Position numbers and translations under genes: made by a program. Below are positions 43,763 to 51,428 of a stretch of DNA of 53,057 bases, piece after piece. Under the pieces are notes generated by a model, which made no database searches, was not told the DNA's origin, and saw only the letters and a list, made by a program, of their open reading frames with translations. Within the stretch, counting starts at the first letter, position 1, and each line of letters starts with the position of its first letter. The stretch spans positions 1 to 53,057 of the forward strand of contig CALHAM010000045.1 in NCBI GenBank assembly GCA_937934275.1. The letters run 5' to 3'. The stretch comes from an uncultured Saprospiraceae bacterium. Lineage in GTDB: Bacteria; Bacteroidota; Bacteroidia; Chitinophagales; Saprospiraceae.

Positions 43763-44416
43763 ATGTACGAAGCGCTGTTGGAAAGTCTTCGAAGTCGCGG
43801 AGTAACTTTAGTCGCCGTTTCCAAAACCCATCCTGTCGAGCAAATTCTGGAAATTTACCGACGTGGACAGCGCGACTTTGGCGAAAACCGCGTGCAGGAG
43901 CTCCTTCAAAAGGCGCCTCACTTACCTGCTGACATCCGATGGCATCTCATTGGCCATTTGCAAACCAACAAAGTGCGCTACATCGCGCCATTTATTCATA
44001 TGATTCATTCGGTGGACAGTTTGCGGCTTCTGGAAGAAATTGAAAAGCAAGCCCGAAAGGCCAATCGCGTCATAGACTGCCTACTTCAGTTTCATATTGC
44101 CGAGGAAGAAACTAAATTTGGCCTCTCTGAGACAGAGGCCGAAACTCTGCTGCAAAGCCCACAATACCGAGCTATGCGCCACGTGCGCATTTGCGGTGTT
44201 ATGGGCATGGCCACCATGACCGACAACGCGCAAAAAGTACGCACCGAATTCCAGCACCTGCGCAGCCTCTTTGAGCGGCTTCGCACCACATACTTTGCCG
44301 AGGCGCCTTATTTTCGGGAGATCTCGATGGGCATGTCGTCCGATTGGGAGATTGCCGTCGAGGAGGGCAGCACCATGGTCCGCATTGGCAGCCTGATTTT
44401 TGGGCCTCGCTGCTAA
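43763..44416 (+). CDS. yggS: YggS/PLPBP-family pyridoxal-phosphate homeostasis protein
   Basis: 217 residues, slightly short for the family (about 230). It binds PLP at K21 in LVAVSKTHP and has the alanine-racemase-like barrel with no known catalytic reaction; it buffers PLP and affects amino acid metabolism. Family marks: FGENRVQELLQKA near 39-51, WHLIGHLQTNKVRYI near 60-74, and the end with SMGMSSDWEIAVEEGSTMVR, then IGSLIFGPR. It is divergent from the giant protein gene and converges with the TIR gene, 74 bases away. Confidence 0.93.
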   Translation: MYEALLESLRSRGVTLVAVSKTHPVEQILEIYRRGQRDFGENRVQELLQKAPHLPADIRWHLIGHLQTNKVRYIAPFIHMIHSVDSLRLLEEIEKQARKANRVIDCLLQFHIAEEETKFGLSETEAETLLQSPQYRAMRHVRICGVMGMATMTDNAQKVRTEFQHLRSLFERLRTTYFAEAPYFREISMGMSSDWEIAVEEGSTMVRIGSLIFGPRC

Positions 44417-44490
44417 CTTCAGCAGGAGTCGGCTGGCGAAGTCCAGGCTATTGATGGCCGCGCTACTCTTCGGGCAGCTTCGAGGTGGGC

Positions 44491-45294
44491 TTAATTCTGG
44501 CGGATACTCTCTGCTACTCTACGCATGTTTGGTTCAAACTTGTCGCCCGAAATATCCAATGCCAGCCCGCTTTTCAGCTGTTGGATGATTTTACCCAAGT
44601 TGTTCTTCAATTCAAACAGCCGATCGCGGTCGTCGTCGAAGGCGCGAGTGTCGCCGCCCAATTGCCGCAAACGCTCGATCTTTCCGTCCAATTCCTGCAG
44701 GCGCCGCTGGAGTTCCTCCTGAGCGGCAATCTGGAAATCAATATCGAAAGTGGCGCTATCTAGCCGTACAGGGATAAACTTTTTGTCAGCCAGCCAAATG
44801 GCATACAGGGCAGCGAGGCTCTCTTGACCAACCCAACCCGACTTCAGACTGCGTTCCGACACGATGGAAACCACTGCATCGCAGGTGCGCACCGACTGTT
44901 GGATGAAGGTCATGATACCCATGCCAGCCGGCATGTCGTCTTCGTCCATAAGGGTCTGAAAGTTTTGCTGCCGCAAAAAATCGCGCACCCGACGGGCCTC
45001 TGCTGCATCGCCATGATTGTAAGAAATGAACACTTTTATCTGGCGGCCGCCTCCTGAGGAAGGAGGGTTGGGAGGCGTTGAGTCCTCTGGAGCAGCCTCT
45101 ACGGCTGCATTGTTAATTCGGGCGATTTCCAAGCCATGCTCTCGAAAGTCAATCAGACCTTCGTTGTATTGTTTATTGGCCCTGTTGTAACGCGCCAGCA
45201 GCAAGGTGGCCTCATCGGGCCTTTGGCTCATAAGGCATTCTAAGGCTTCTTTCGTTTTTCCTTCGGCGATGAGCGCGCGGATTTGTTTTTTCAT
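44491..45294 (-). CDS. EAD11-TIR conflict-effector-like protein
   Basis: 267 residues. Residues about 3-65 (IRALIAEGKTKEALECLMSQ, then LLLARYNRANKQYNEGLIDF) match effector-associated domain 11, a small adaptor that recruits effectors to a partner carrying the same domain. A Pro/Gly/Ser linker (about 67-84) leads to a TIR domain (about 86-195): IKVFISYNHGD, FQTLMDEDDMPAGM and SGWVGQESLAALY. E158 in the W-V-x-x-E context matches the catalytic glutamate of NAD-cleaving TIR domains such as SARM1. Residues 190-240 are a likely coiled coil. Such proteins probably deplete NAD+ when a sensor is triggered. No partner, nucleoside triphosphatase or other EAD protein is nearby. It has its own promoter candidate at 45326-45358. 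Confidence 0.85.
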   Translation of the reverse strand: MKKQIRALIAEGKTKEALECLMSQRPDEATLLLARYNRANKQYNEGLIDFREHGLEIARINNAAVEAAPEDSTPPNPPSSGGGRQIKVFISYNHGDAAEARRVRDFLRQQNFQTLMDEDDMPAGMGIMTFIQQSVRTCDAVVSIVSERSLKSGWVGQESLAALYAIWLADKKFIPVRLDSATFDIDFQIAAQEELQRRLQELDGKIERLRQLGGDTRAFDDDRDRLFELKNNLGKIIQQLKSGLALDISGDKFEPNMRRVAESIRQN

Positions 45295-45325
45295 CCCACT
45301 ACAGACGCCGGGTTTTGTCGGCGCT

Positions 45326-45358
45326 CAAAGGTAAGAGAATCCAGGGCGAATGCCCAAG
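45326..45358 (-). promoter_or_regulatory. Candidate promoter for the EAD11-TIR gene
   Basis: On the minus strand CTTG (45355-45358), 21 bases, TACCTTTG (45326-45333), an exact TAnnTTTG with a one-mismatch -33 box. The ATG lies 32 bases further, so the TIR gene need not depend on the receptor gene upstream. Confidence 0.5.
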
Positions 45359-45378
45359 CGGATGAGGAAAGCAGGAGG

Positions 45379-47712
45379 CTACCATTCCAAGCGCCAACTG
45401 AGGTTAGGCACGAGGCTGAGCTGATTTTTAGTTACTACGCGGCCCAGCAAGGGGTCGTAGTAATAGTAGGCGATGTTGGGGCGCAGCGTAGCGTTTTGAA
45501 AGTCGAAAGCCAGCAGGCTATTTCGGCGTTCACCAATGTGGCGCCGCCAATAAATGCGTAAATCCAGGCGGACGAAATCGGGCAGTTGGATGGGGTATCC
45601 GTTAGATAAGTCGTAAACAGTAGCTTGAGCCAGGGCAGAGGCCGCAGTATCTACAGGGGCAGCGCGCTGGCCACCTACCCACGTCAGGCGACCATTCACG
45701 CCAAAAGTGCGCGAGCGTTTAGGCCATTCATCCAACACCCATTCTTTGCCGGCAGTGAGGTTGGCTATATGGCCAACATTCCAGCGGCTAGCACGCCATA
45801 AGCCGTCGTCGCCTTGGTAGTCGGCGCGCAACAGAGTCGTATTGGCAAGCAGGAACCAATCTTTGGCCAAAAAGCGCTCAACCGAGAACTCGATGCCGGT
45901 ATTTTGGGCCTGACCTGTGGCAGAAAGGGCGCCTAAAAGCTGTTGCTCGCTGATGTTGGCTAAATGAAGAACACCAGCGGTAGGGATGCGCTGTTGACGT
46001 TGGTAGAACACCTCTGTGCGCAAGCGCCACCAAGCGTTTGGCATCCACGAATGACGAGCTGAAAATTGGGCAGCTCGCGCTAAGGGGGTGCCCTCTAATC
46101 GGTTGGCTTCAGTGGTGTCGGCACGCTGATGCAGAGCATACACCCATAGCGGATGGGTTTGGCTGCTTAGCCCTGCGAACAAGGCCAGTTGGTGTTGTTC
46201 GTTCAGCCGCTGCACGACAGTCAAGCGCGGCTCCAAGCGATAGGCGCTCCCGTGCTGAGCGGAATGCCACAGCAAACTGTGAAGCCCTATCTGAAGTTGA
46301 GTGCGTTCATTCGGAAGTGTCCATTGAATGTTGGCCCATGGCTGGAGGGTCAGCGTAGCCAGAGCCGCGGAGTAGAGCAGCTGTTGGCGGCGCTCGGCCC
46401 CCGCCTTCAGGTGGGCGTATTGGGACAACAAACCGCCTTGAAAGCGAAGGTGCGGATGCGACTGGTGCGTCAGGCGAAGCAGCAAACCGGTGCGAAACTC
46501 GACGGAGGTATCTCTTTCAGAAAATAGGTCTTGGGCTTCTGCGGTGCGCGTATTGCGTTGGGCGGAAGTTACCGCACTGGCCAAAAGACGCGTCCTTTGG
46601 CCGAGGTAGCCGTTCCATGTGGTGCCGAGCAGCCCTGTGCTGGAGCGAAATTCAATGCGAAAAAGGTCTTTAAATTGCTCTACAGCCTGGCTATCGCCGG
46701 GGGGGGTGAAGCGATTTTTGCTGTTGCCCGTGGCCCCAAAAACTGCCCATTTTCCCCCCTTTTTGCCCGAAAAGGCAGTTCTGAAAGCGTAGTCTTGGAA
46801 GCTGATTTGCTCGCCGCCAAAGGAAATGCCCATTTGACTGAGCAGCCCTACGGTTGAGTAGCGATAATTAACCAGATAGGAGTGGCCACAGGAACGGCAT
46901 AGGGGGCCTTCTGCAGCAAAGTCAAGACCGAGCAGGCCAGCTTGTGCGGTGAACTGCGACTTTTGAGCGTTGCCGTCGCGCCAGTATAGGTCCATAATAC
47001 CTCCGAAGGCGTCGCCGTAGCCGGGCGGGAGTGCGCCGGTGAGCAGGGTGGAGTTATCGAGCAATTGGGCTGAAAACAACAACACTCCCCCAGAGGCCGT
47101 AGTAGGTCGGTCGCTGAGGGTGCCGGCATTTGGCAAGTGGTTGGGGTTCGCGACCTCGACGCCTTCCAAGCGCCAGCGCAGGTTCTGAGGGCTATTGCCG
47201 CGTATCAACAGGCCGTTGGCCTGGTCATCCGCATTGGCCACACCGGCAAAGGCCAAAGCCAGTCGGGCGGGGTCGAAAAAGGTAGCGGGAAAGCGCTGCG
47301 TCTTTTCTCGCGTCAGCGGTATTTCACCTAGGGGCAGTAATGCTTGTCGGTCGGCGCCTGCTCGAATGACGATATCGGGCAGAGCAATTGAGGATAGCCT
47401 TAATGCAAAATTCAGCGCCATTGCCCGCCCAGAGACGATGTGCAGCTCAGGGAAAAGAAGGTCATTGTAGCCCGCTGCTTGCACCGTACACATGTATAGG
47501 CCCGGCGGAAGCTCCTCGAAAAAGAAGGCACCGGTGCTGTCGGAAACCGCGAGCCTGTCCTCTGCCAGCAAACCGCCTGAGAGACGTATCGTCGCCTGAC
47601 TGATGGGACGCCCCGAAACGGCGTCGCGCACCTGTCCGCTTAGCGACTGAGCGCTGGCAGTGCAAGTCGCAAAGAGGCTTGATAAAAGGAATAAGAAGTG
47701 GGCTAATCTCAT
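45379..47712 (-). CDS. TonB-dependent receptor with carboxypeptidase-like domain
   Basis: 777 residues from the ATG at 47712, chosen because MRLAHFLFLLSSLFATCTAS then AQS is a signal peptide; the frame is open to 47877 without family likeness. A CarboxypepD_reg-like domain (SLSGQVRDAVSGRPISQATI, about 25-105) is followed by the plug (LLIRGNSPQNLRWRLEGVEV and GYGDAFGGIMDLY) and a beta barrel ending in Trp (PNLSWRLEW). The receptor brings a substrate across the outer membrane with TonB energy, but nothing nearby points to which one. It lies 82 bases downstream of the second TlpA gene on the same strand and may be transcribed with it. Confidence 0.88.
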   Translation of the reverse strand: MRLAHFLFLLSSLFATCTASAQSLSGQVRDAVSGRPISQATIRLSGGLLAEDRLAVSDSTGAFFFEELPPGLYMCTVQAAGYNDLLFPELHIVSGRAMALNFALRLSSIALPDIVIRAGADRQALLPLGEIPLTREKTQRFPATFFDPARLALAFAGVANADDQANGLLIRGNSPQNLRWRLEGVEVANPNHLPNAGTLSDRPTTASGGVLLFSAQLLDNSTLLTGALPPGYGDAFGGIMDLYWRDGNAQKSQFTAQAGLLGLDFAAEGPLCRSCGHSYLVNYRYSTVGLLSQMGISFGGEQISFQDYAFRTAFSGKKGGKWAVFGATGNSKNRFTPPGDSQAVEQFKDLFRIEFRSSTGLLGTTWNGYLGQRTRLLASAVTSAQRNTRTAEAQDLFSERDTSVEFRTGLLLRLTHQSHPHLRFQGGLLSQYAHLKAGAERRQQLLYSAALATLTLQPWANIQWTLPNERTQLQIGLHSLLWHSAQHGSAYRLEPRLTVVQRLNEQHQLALFAGLSSQTHPLWVYALHQRADTTEANRLEGTPLARAAQFSARHSWMPNAWWRLRTEVFYQRQQRIPTAGVLHLANISEQQLLGALSATGQAQNTGIEFSVERFLAKDWFLLANTTLLRADYQGDDGLWRASRWNVGHIANLTAGKEWVLDEWPKRSRTFGVNGRLTWVGGQRAAPVDTAASALAQATVYDLSNGYPIQLPDFVRLDLRIYWRRHIGERRNSLLAFDFQNATLRPNIAYYYYDPLLGRVVTKNQLSLVPNLSWRLEW

Positions 47713-47794
47713 GCATCTCCACATTTGTAGTACACTCCAAGCCCAGCAAAGGCATCGACTCTGAGCACGCGAGAACTGGACAAAGCCTTTCGGC

Positions 47795-49189
47795 CTATTC
47801 GCCGAAGAGGTCGCGCAATTTTTCGGCCAGTTGTTCGCCGCGCAAATTGCGCTGAATAATGCGCCCCTGTGGGTCAATCAGAACGGTTTGCGGAATAGAG
47901 CTGACCGAGTAGAGAGCGGCGTGCTCGCTGCGCCAGCCTTGCAGGTCGCTGATGTGCAGCCACGTGAGGCCGTCTTGCTCGATGGCGCGTATCCAGGCGT
48001 CGCGGTCGCGGTCGAGGCTGACGCCAAAGACCTCAAAGCCCTTGGCTTTGTACTTGTTGTACAAGGCCACCACATTGGGGTTTTCGCGGCGGCAAGGACC
48101 GCACCAGCTGGCCCAAAAATCGATCAGCACGTATTTGCCTTTTAGCGTTTTGAGCATCGAAATCGTGTCGCCCTTAGGCGTGGCGCCCACGAGATCAGGC
48201 ACGAGCATCCCGGGGGTGAAGGTAGAGGTACGGCGCATCTCGGCCTCTAAAATGGACACATCGCCCAGGTCGTTGCCCTTAAAGGTTTCTATGTATTGCT
48301 GGATAAAGGAGAGCAGTTCCGGATGATTCGCGTTTTGCAGCCCTTTGATGGCGCCTCCAAAAGCGCGCCGATGCGTCATGGAGCCTTTGGGCAGCTTCGC
48401 TAGGTGGGCCTCGAGGCCCTTTTTTATCTCCTCTGGCGAGGCACCTAACTGTTGTAAAAAGGCAATGTAGTTCTGGAAGGCGTCAAAAACTTCTGGGACC
48501 TGATCGTATGCCGGGTCAGACAACTGGGCATAAGCGAAAAACTCACGGGCGTAAAAATCTACCACAGCGCCCGGTGTGGCATTTTCTGAAACGTCGTCGG
48601 GCCACACCAACAACGTTGCCGAACGCCACAACAAGGGCTGGCTCTTTTTCAGCTCAGCGATAAAATTGGCTTTGGCCTCATTGTGCGCTTTAAATTTCTC
48701 TCGCACGGCGCGTATGGCCTCAGCATCGTTGCGCACGCGAGCGTTGCGCTGTTCGTTGTGCAGTTCTTCGTTCTGGGCGCGCAGCTGTTCTGCTTCTTTG
48801 CGCAGATTTTCATAGGCTCTGTTGAGTTCAGATCCTACAGTGCGCCCTTTTTCCATGTATTGAGCATTGGCCCACAGGGTCAGATTTTTTTCTTTTCCGA
48901 GAATGACCGGAGTCGTCTGCGCTTCGTTGAAGCCCACGAAATACACCCGAGGCTCTCCGCCCGGCAGAACGGCGACGTAGGAACCATCTTCCTGACGCTG
49001 TGCCCGGGTAACCTCACGAGAAACCAAGCCAAATTTTTCATACACGAAGATGGTCATTGCGTTAGGAGGGCCATCAATAATTTTACATACCAGGTTAACG
49101 GGCACGTCGGTGCTTTTCTTAGCCGCAGTCGTCTGCAAATACGCTTGGGTAGGCAACGCTAAAAGCAGGAGCAGAAGCGCTTTTTTCAT
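47795..49189 (-). CDS. TlpA-type thioredoxin-fold protein, second copy
   Basis: 464 residues with a signal peptide (MKKALLLLLLALPTQAYLQT). Residues about 28-115 have the DUF4369 look; about 120-180 is strongly charged and probably coiled coil; the thioredoxin fold is at about 326-464 with the redox pair C363-x-x-C366 in WASWCGPCRRE. The classic WCGPC suggests a periplasmic disulfide reductant, in contrast with the CGHC of the other copy. A -7 match (TATTTTTG, minus strand, 49225-49232) lies upstream, without a good -33 box. The TonB receptor follows. Confidence 0.9.
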   Translation of the reverse strand: MKKALLLLLLALPTQAYLQTTAAKKSTDVPVNLVCKIIDGPPNAMTIFVYEKFGLVSREVTRAQRQEDGSYVAVLPGGEPRVYFVGFNEAQTTPVILGKEKNLTLWANAQYMEKGRTVGSELNRAYENLRKEAEQLRAQNEELHNEQRNARVRNDAEAIRAVREKFKAHNEAKANFIAELKKSQPLLWRSATLLVWPDDVSENATPGAVVDFYAREFFAYAQLSDPAYDQVPEVFDAFQNYIAFLQQLGASPEEIKKGLEAHLAKLPKGSMTHRRAFGGAIKGLQNANHPELLSFIQQYIETFKGNDLGDVSILEAEMRRTSTFTPGMLVPDLVGATPKGDTISMLKTLKGKYVLIDFWASWCGPCRRENPNVVALYNKYKAKGFEVFGVSLDRDRDAWIRAIEQDGLTWLHISDLQGWRSEHAALYSVSSIPQTVLIDPQGRIIQRNLRGEQLAEKLRDLFGE

Positions 49190-49411
49190 GTTTAAATGAT
49201 TTTTGAATGAAAAAAAAGATATTGCAAAAATAGGGATCTGACTAAGAACGGCTTCAGTAATTCATCCAAAGGCGTGCCTGAACGGGCTTAAAGGCATTTT
49301 TTGACCGAAAAAGGTTGCTCTGCTTGAAAGAAAAGCATCCGGCTCTCCCGACCCAATCTGTCCGGCTCACCGTCTCATCTCCTCCTACACACGAAAGGTA
49401 TCATCAAAGGG

Positions 49412-50101
49412 CTACGGCACCAGTTGTACCGTGTCTGGGTCACTGTAGTATTCGGCCACTCCTTTGAGGAGATATCCAGGCACTTCTTGGCGAAAGGCTT
49501 TTCGGCGTACTACGTAATACGTCCACGTCCCGGGGCCGAGTTTAGCCAATTGGGCCGCGGGAAATTCGATGAAATCCATACCTGCCGCGCTAATGATTTC
49601 CATGGGAACGGTGGCGCTTCGGTCTGCTTTTTCCCAAAGCACCACCCACGACTCATTTTCCGCAATGGGTGGGCCGTGCCAGCGCAAGGTAGCTGGTCGG
49701 CTTAGAGGCAGCGTTGGGCTTCCGAAAGAAAGGTCGGAAGCCGGAGACATTTGTAAAGTAAACGTGCGTGGTTGGCCTTCGGCATCGCTCCAGGCAAAGG
49801 TGTGCTGCGCAGCAAATGCGCCACTCGTTTCGGAGCGGTAGGTAATAGTACCTTCCAAAACAACCATTTGCATTAGGGCTTCGCGGTAACGCACGCCGCC
49901 GGGCACTTCTGCAGAGCGCATTTCCTCGCGCTCACGACGTCGAACGACCATTTGAGCCAATGCCTGCCCTTCGGGCTTCAGGTAGCGAACGTAGCACTCT
50001 ACCTCTTCCGGTGAAGTGGATGTAGGGGCATGGCAGGCAGCCGCTCCACTTATTAGCTGTGCAAAGAGCAAAAAGCGTAAAAGGCGTTTTAGCCAATTCA
50101 T
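49412..50101 (-). CDS. Lipoprotein of unknown function
   Basis: 229 residues. The signal peptide MNWLKRLLRFLLFAQLISGA then AAC gives a lipobox ending at Cys23. The rest is predicted to be mostly beta (YRSETSGAFAAQHTFAWSDA, WVVLWEKADRSATVPMEI, WTYYVVRRKAFR) with no membrane segment. I do not recognise the family. It may be an outer-membrane or inner-membrane anchored protein; the genes on either side give no function. A 222-base gap without other genes separates it from the second TlpA gene. Confidence 0.65.
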   Translation of the reverse strand: MNWLKRLLRFLLFAQLISGAAACHAPTSTSPEEVECYVRYLKPEGQALAQMVVRRREREEMRSAEVPGGVRYREALMQMVVLEGTITYRSETSGAFAAQHTFAWSDAEGQPRTFTLQMSPASDLSFGSPTLPLSRPATLRWHGPPIAENESWVVLWEKADRSATVPMEIISAAGMDFIEFPAAQLAKLGPGTWTYYVVRRKAFRQEVPGYLLKGVAEYYSDPDTVQLVP

Positions 50102-50300
50102 GAGGTTGAAGAAAATACTAAGCGAGTTTTTTCAGACGCTACGGAACTTCGGCCTGAGGGAGCAAAATTCGGTGAATCAGCAACAGTACTCCAAGCGTTT
50201 TTCACCTTTGTAAGCAGCTCTCGCGAGTTTGAGGCAGATGAGCCTACTTTTGTCCTATGTTGAGCGCCTTTGTTGCGCTTCTATTGAGCGGTTAGCAGCC

Positions 50301-51263
50301 ATGAAACGAGCACTAATTACAGACGATTGCCACCAGGTCTTACTCACTGGGTTGGAGCAATTAGGCTACCGATGTGACTTCTACCCGGAAATCACGCCGC
50401 AAGAAGTAGCGGCAAGCATATCGGAATACGAGGGCTTGGTCATCAACAGCAAGATTCGCGTGGATTGCTCTTTGTTGGAACGCGCCTCCAAGCTTGAGTT
50501 TGTCGGGCGCTTAGGCTCAGGGATGGAGATTGTGGATCGGGCGGCAGCGGCGGCGCGCGGTGTAATTGTGGTGAACAGCCCAGAGGGCAATCGCAACGCA
50601 GTGGCCGAGCATGCCTTGGGGATGTTGCTGGCCCTATTGAACAACCTCATGCGGGCAGACCGAGAGGTTCGGCAAGGCATTTGGCGACGCGAGGCAAATC
50701 GCGGCATCGAACTGAGCGGCAAGATCGTAGGCATCATTGGCTTTGGGCATACGGGCAGCCAGTTCGCGCGTAAACTGGCAGGCATGGAGGTGCAAGTATT
50801 GGCATACGATAAATACAAAACTCCTCAGTATGCTACCGACATGCCCTGGGTGCGCGAGGTAGATTTGAGGTCGCTACAACAAGCTGCCGACGTTATTAGC
50901 CTACATTTACCCCTTACAGAGGAAACCCATCACTTCGTCAATGCGTCCTTTATTCAAAATTGCCAGCCCGGCTTTTGGCTCATCAATACCTCGAGAGGTG
51001 CCTGTGTCAAAACAGATGACCTCATCGATGCCTTGGAAACCGGTCAAATTGGCGGCGCCTGTCTGGATGTGTTTGAAAATGAGCGACCCGATACGTTCAC
51101 TCCCGAAGAGAAGAAACTCTACGAGCGGCTATATGCCAGCGACCGAGTTGTACTCAGCCCACACATTGCAGGCTGGACGCGCGAGTCGAAGCAAAAATTG
51201 GCTGAAGTACTCTTGGCACGCATCACAGAGGCCTTACAATCAAGAGGAAGGCGAGGGACATGA
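50301..51263 (+). CDS. D-2-hydroxyacid dehydrogenase (SerA-like)
   Basis: 320 residues from the ATG at 50301; the frame is open to 50229, but the family begins with the strand MKRALITDD. The NAD motif is GIIGFGHTGSQFA near 144-156; the catalytic triad is R232 (INTSRGACV), E261 (FENERPD) and H288 (LSPHIAGWT). It resembles the catalytic part of D-3-phosphoglycerate dehydrogenase but lacks the ACT domain, so it could be the serine-pathway enzyme or another D-lactate/glyoxylate type. A -7 match TACTTTTG lies at 50245-50252, inside the longer frame, which supports the later start. Confidence 0.87.
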   Translation: MKRALITDDCHQVLLTGLEQLGYRCDFYPEITPQEVAASISEYEGLVINSKIRVDCSLLERASKLEFVGRLGSGMEIVDRAAAAARGVIVVNSPEGNRNAVAEHALGMLLALLNNLMRADREVRQGIWRREANRGIELSGKIVGIIGFGHTGSQFARKLAGMEVQVLAYDKYKTPQYATDMPWVREVDLRSLQQAADVISLHLPLTEETHHFVNASFIQNCQPGFWLINTSRGACVKTDDLIDALETGQIGGACLDVFENERPDTFTPEEKKLYERLYASDRVVLSPHIAGWTRESKQKLAEVLLARITEALQSRGRRGT

Positions 51264-51302
51264 AAAAATGTGTCAGAAATCTACGCTTTCTCCCTTTTGA
51301 CC

Positions 51303-51332
51303 TTTGGAGCTGTCGAGTTTTTGTTATTATTG
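51303..51332 (+). promoter_or_regulatory. Weak candidate promoter for the last TonB receptor
   Basis: TTTG (51303-51306), 18 bases, TATTATTG (51325-51332; one mismatch). The receptor start is at 51429, giving a leader of about 90 bases. Confidence 0.3.
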
Positions 51333-51428
51333 CGCCCAGCTTCATGTTAAAGTCTCGAGTAAAATTAGCAATAATCTACTGATAATCAACCGTCTTTTGA
51401 ATAAGATTGCATCATCAACATCTGTTCT

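Noticed and set aside
50229-50300. Longer N-terminus of the D-2-hydroxyacid dehydrogenase
   Set aside because: It covers a promoter-like TACTTTTG and precedes the conserved first strand with unrelated residues.
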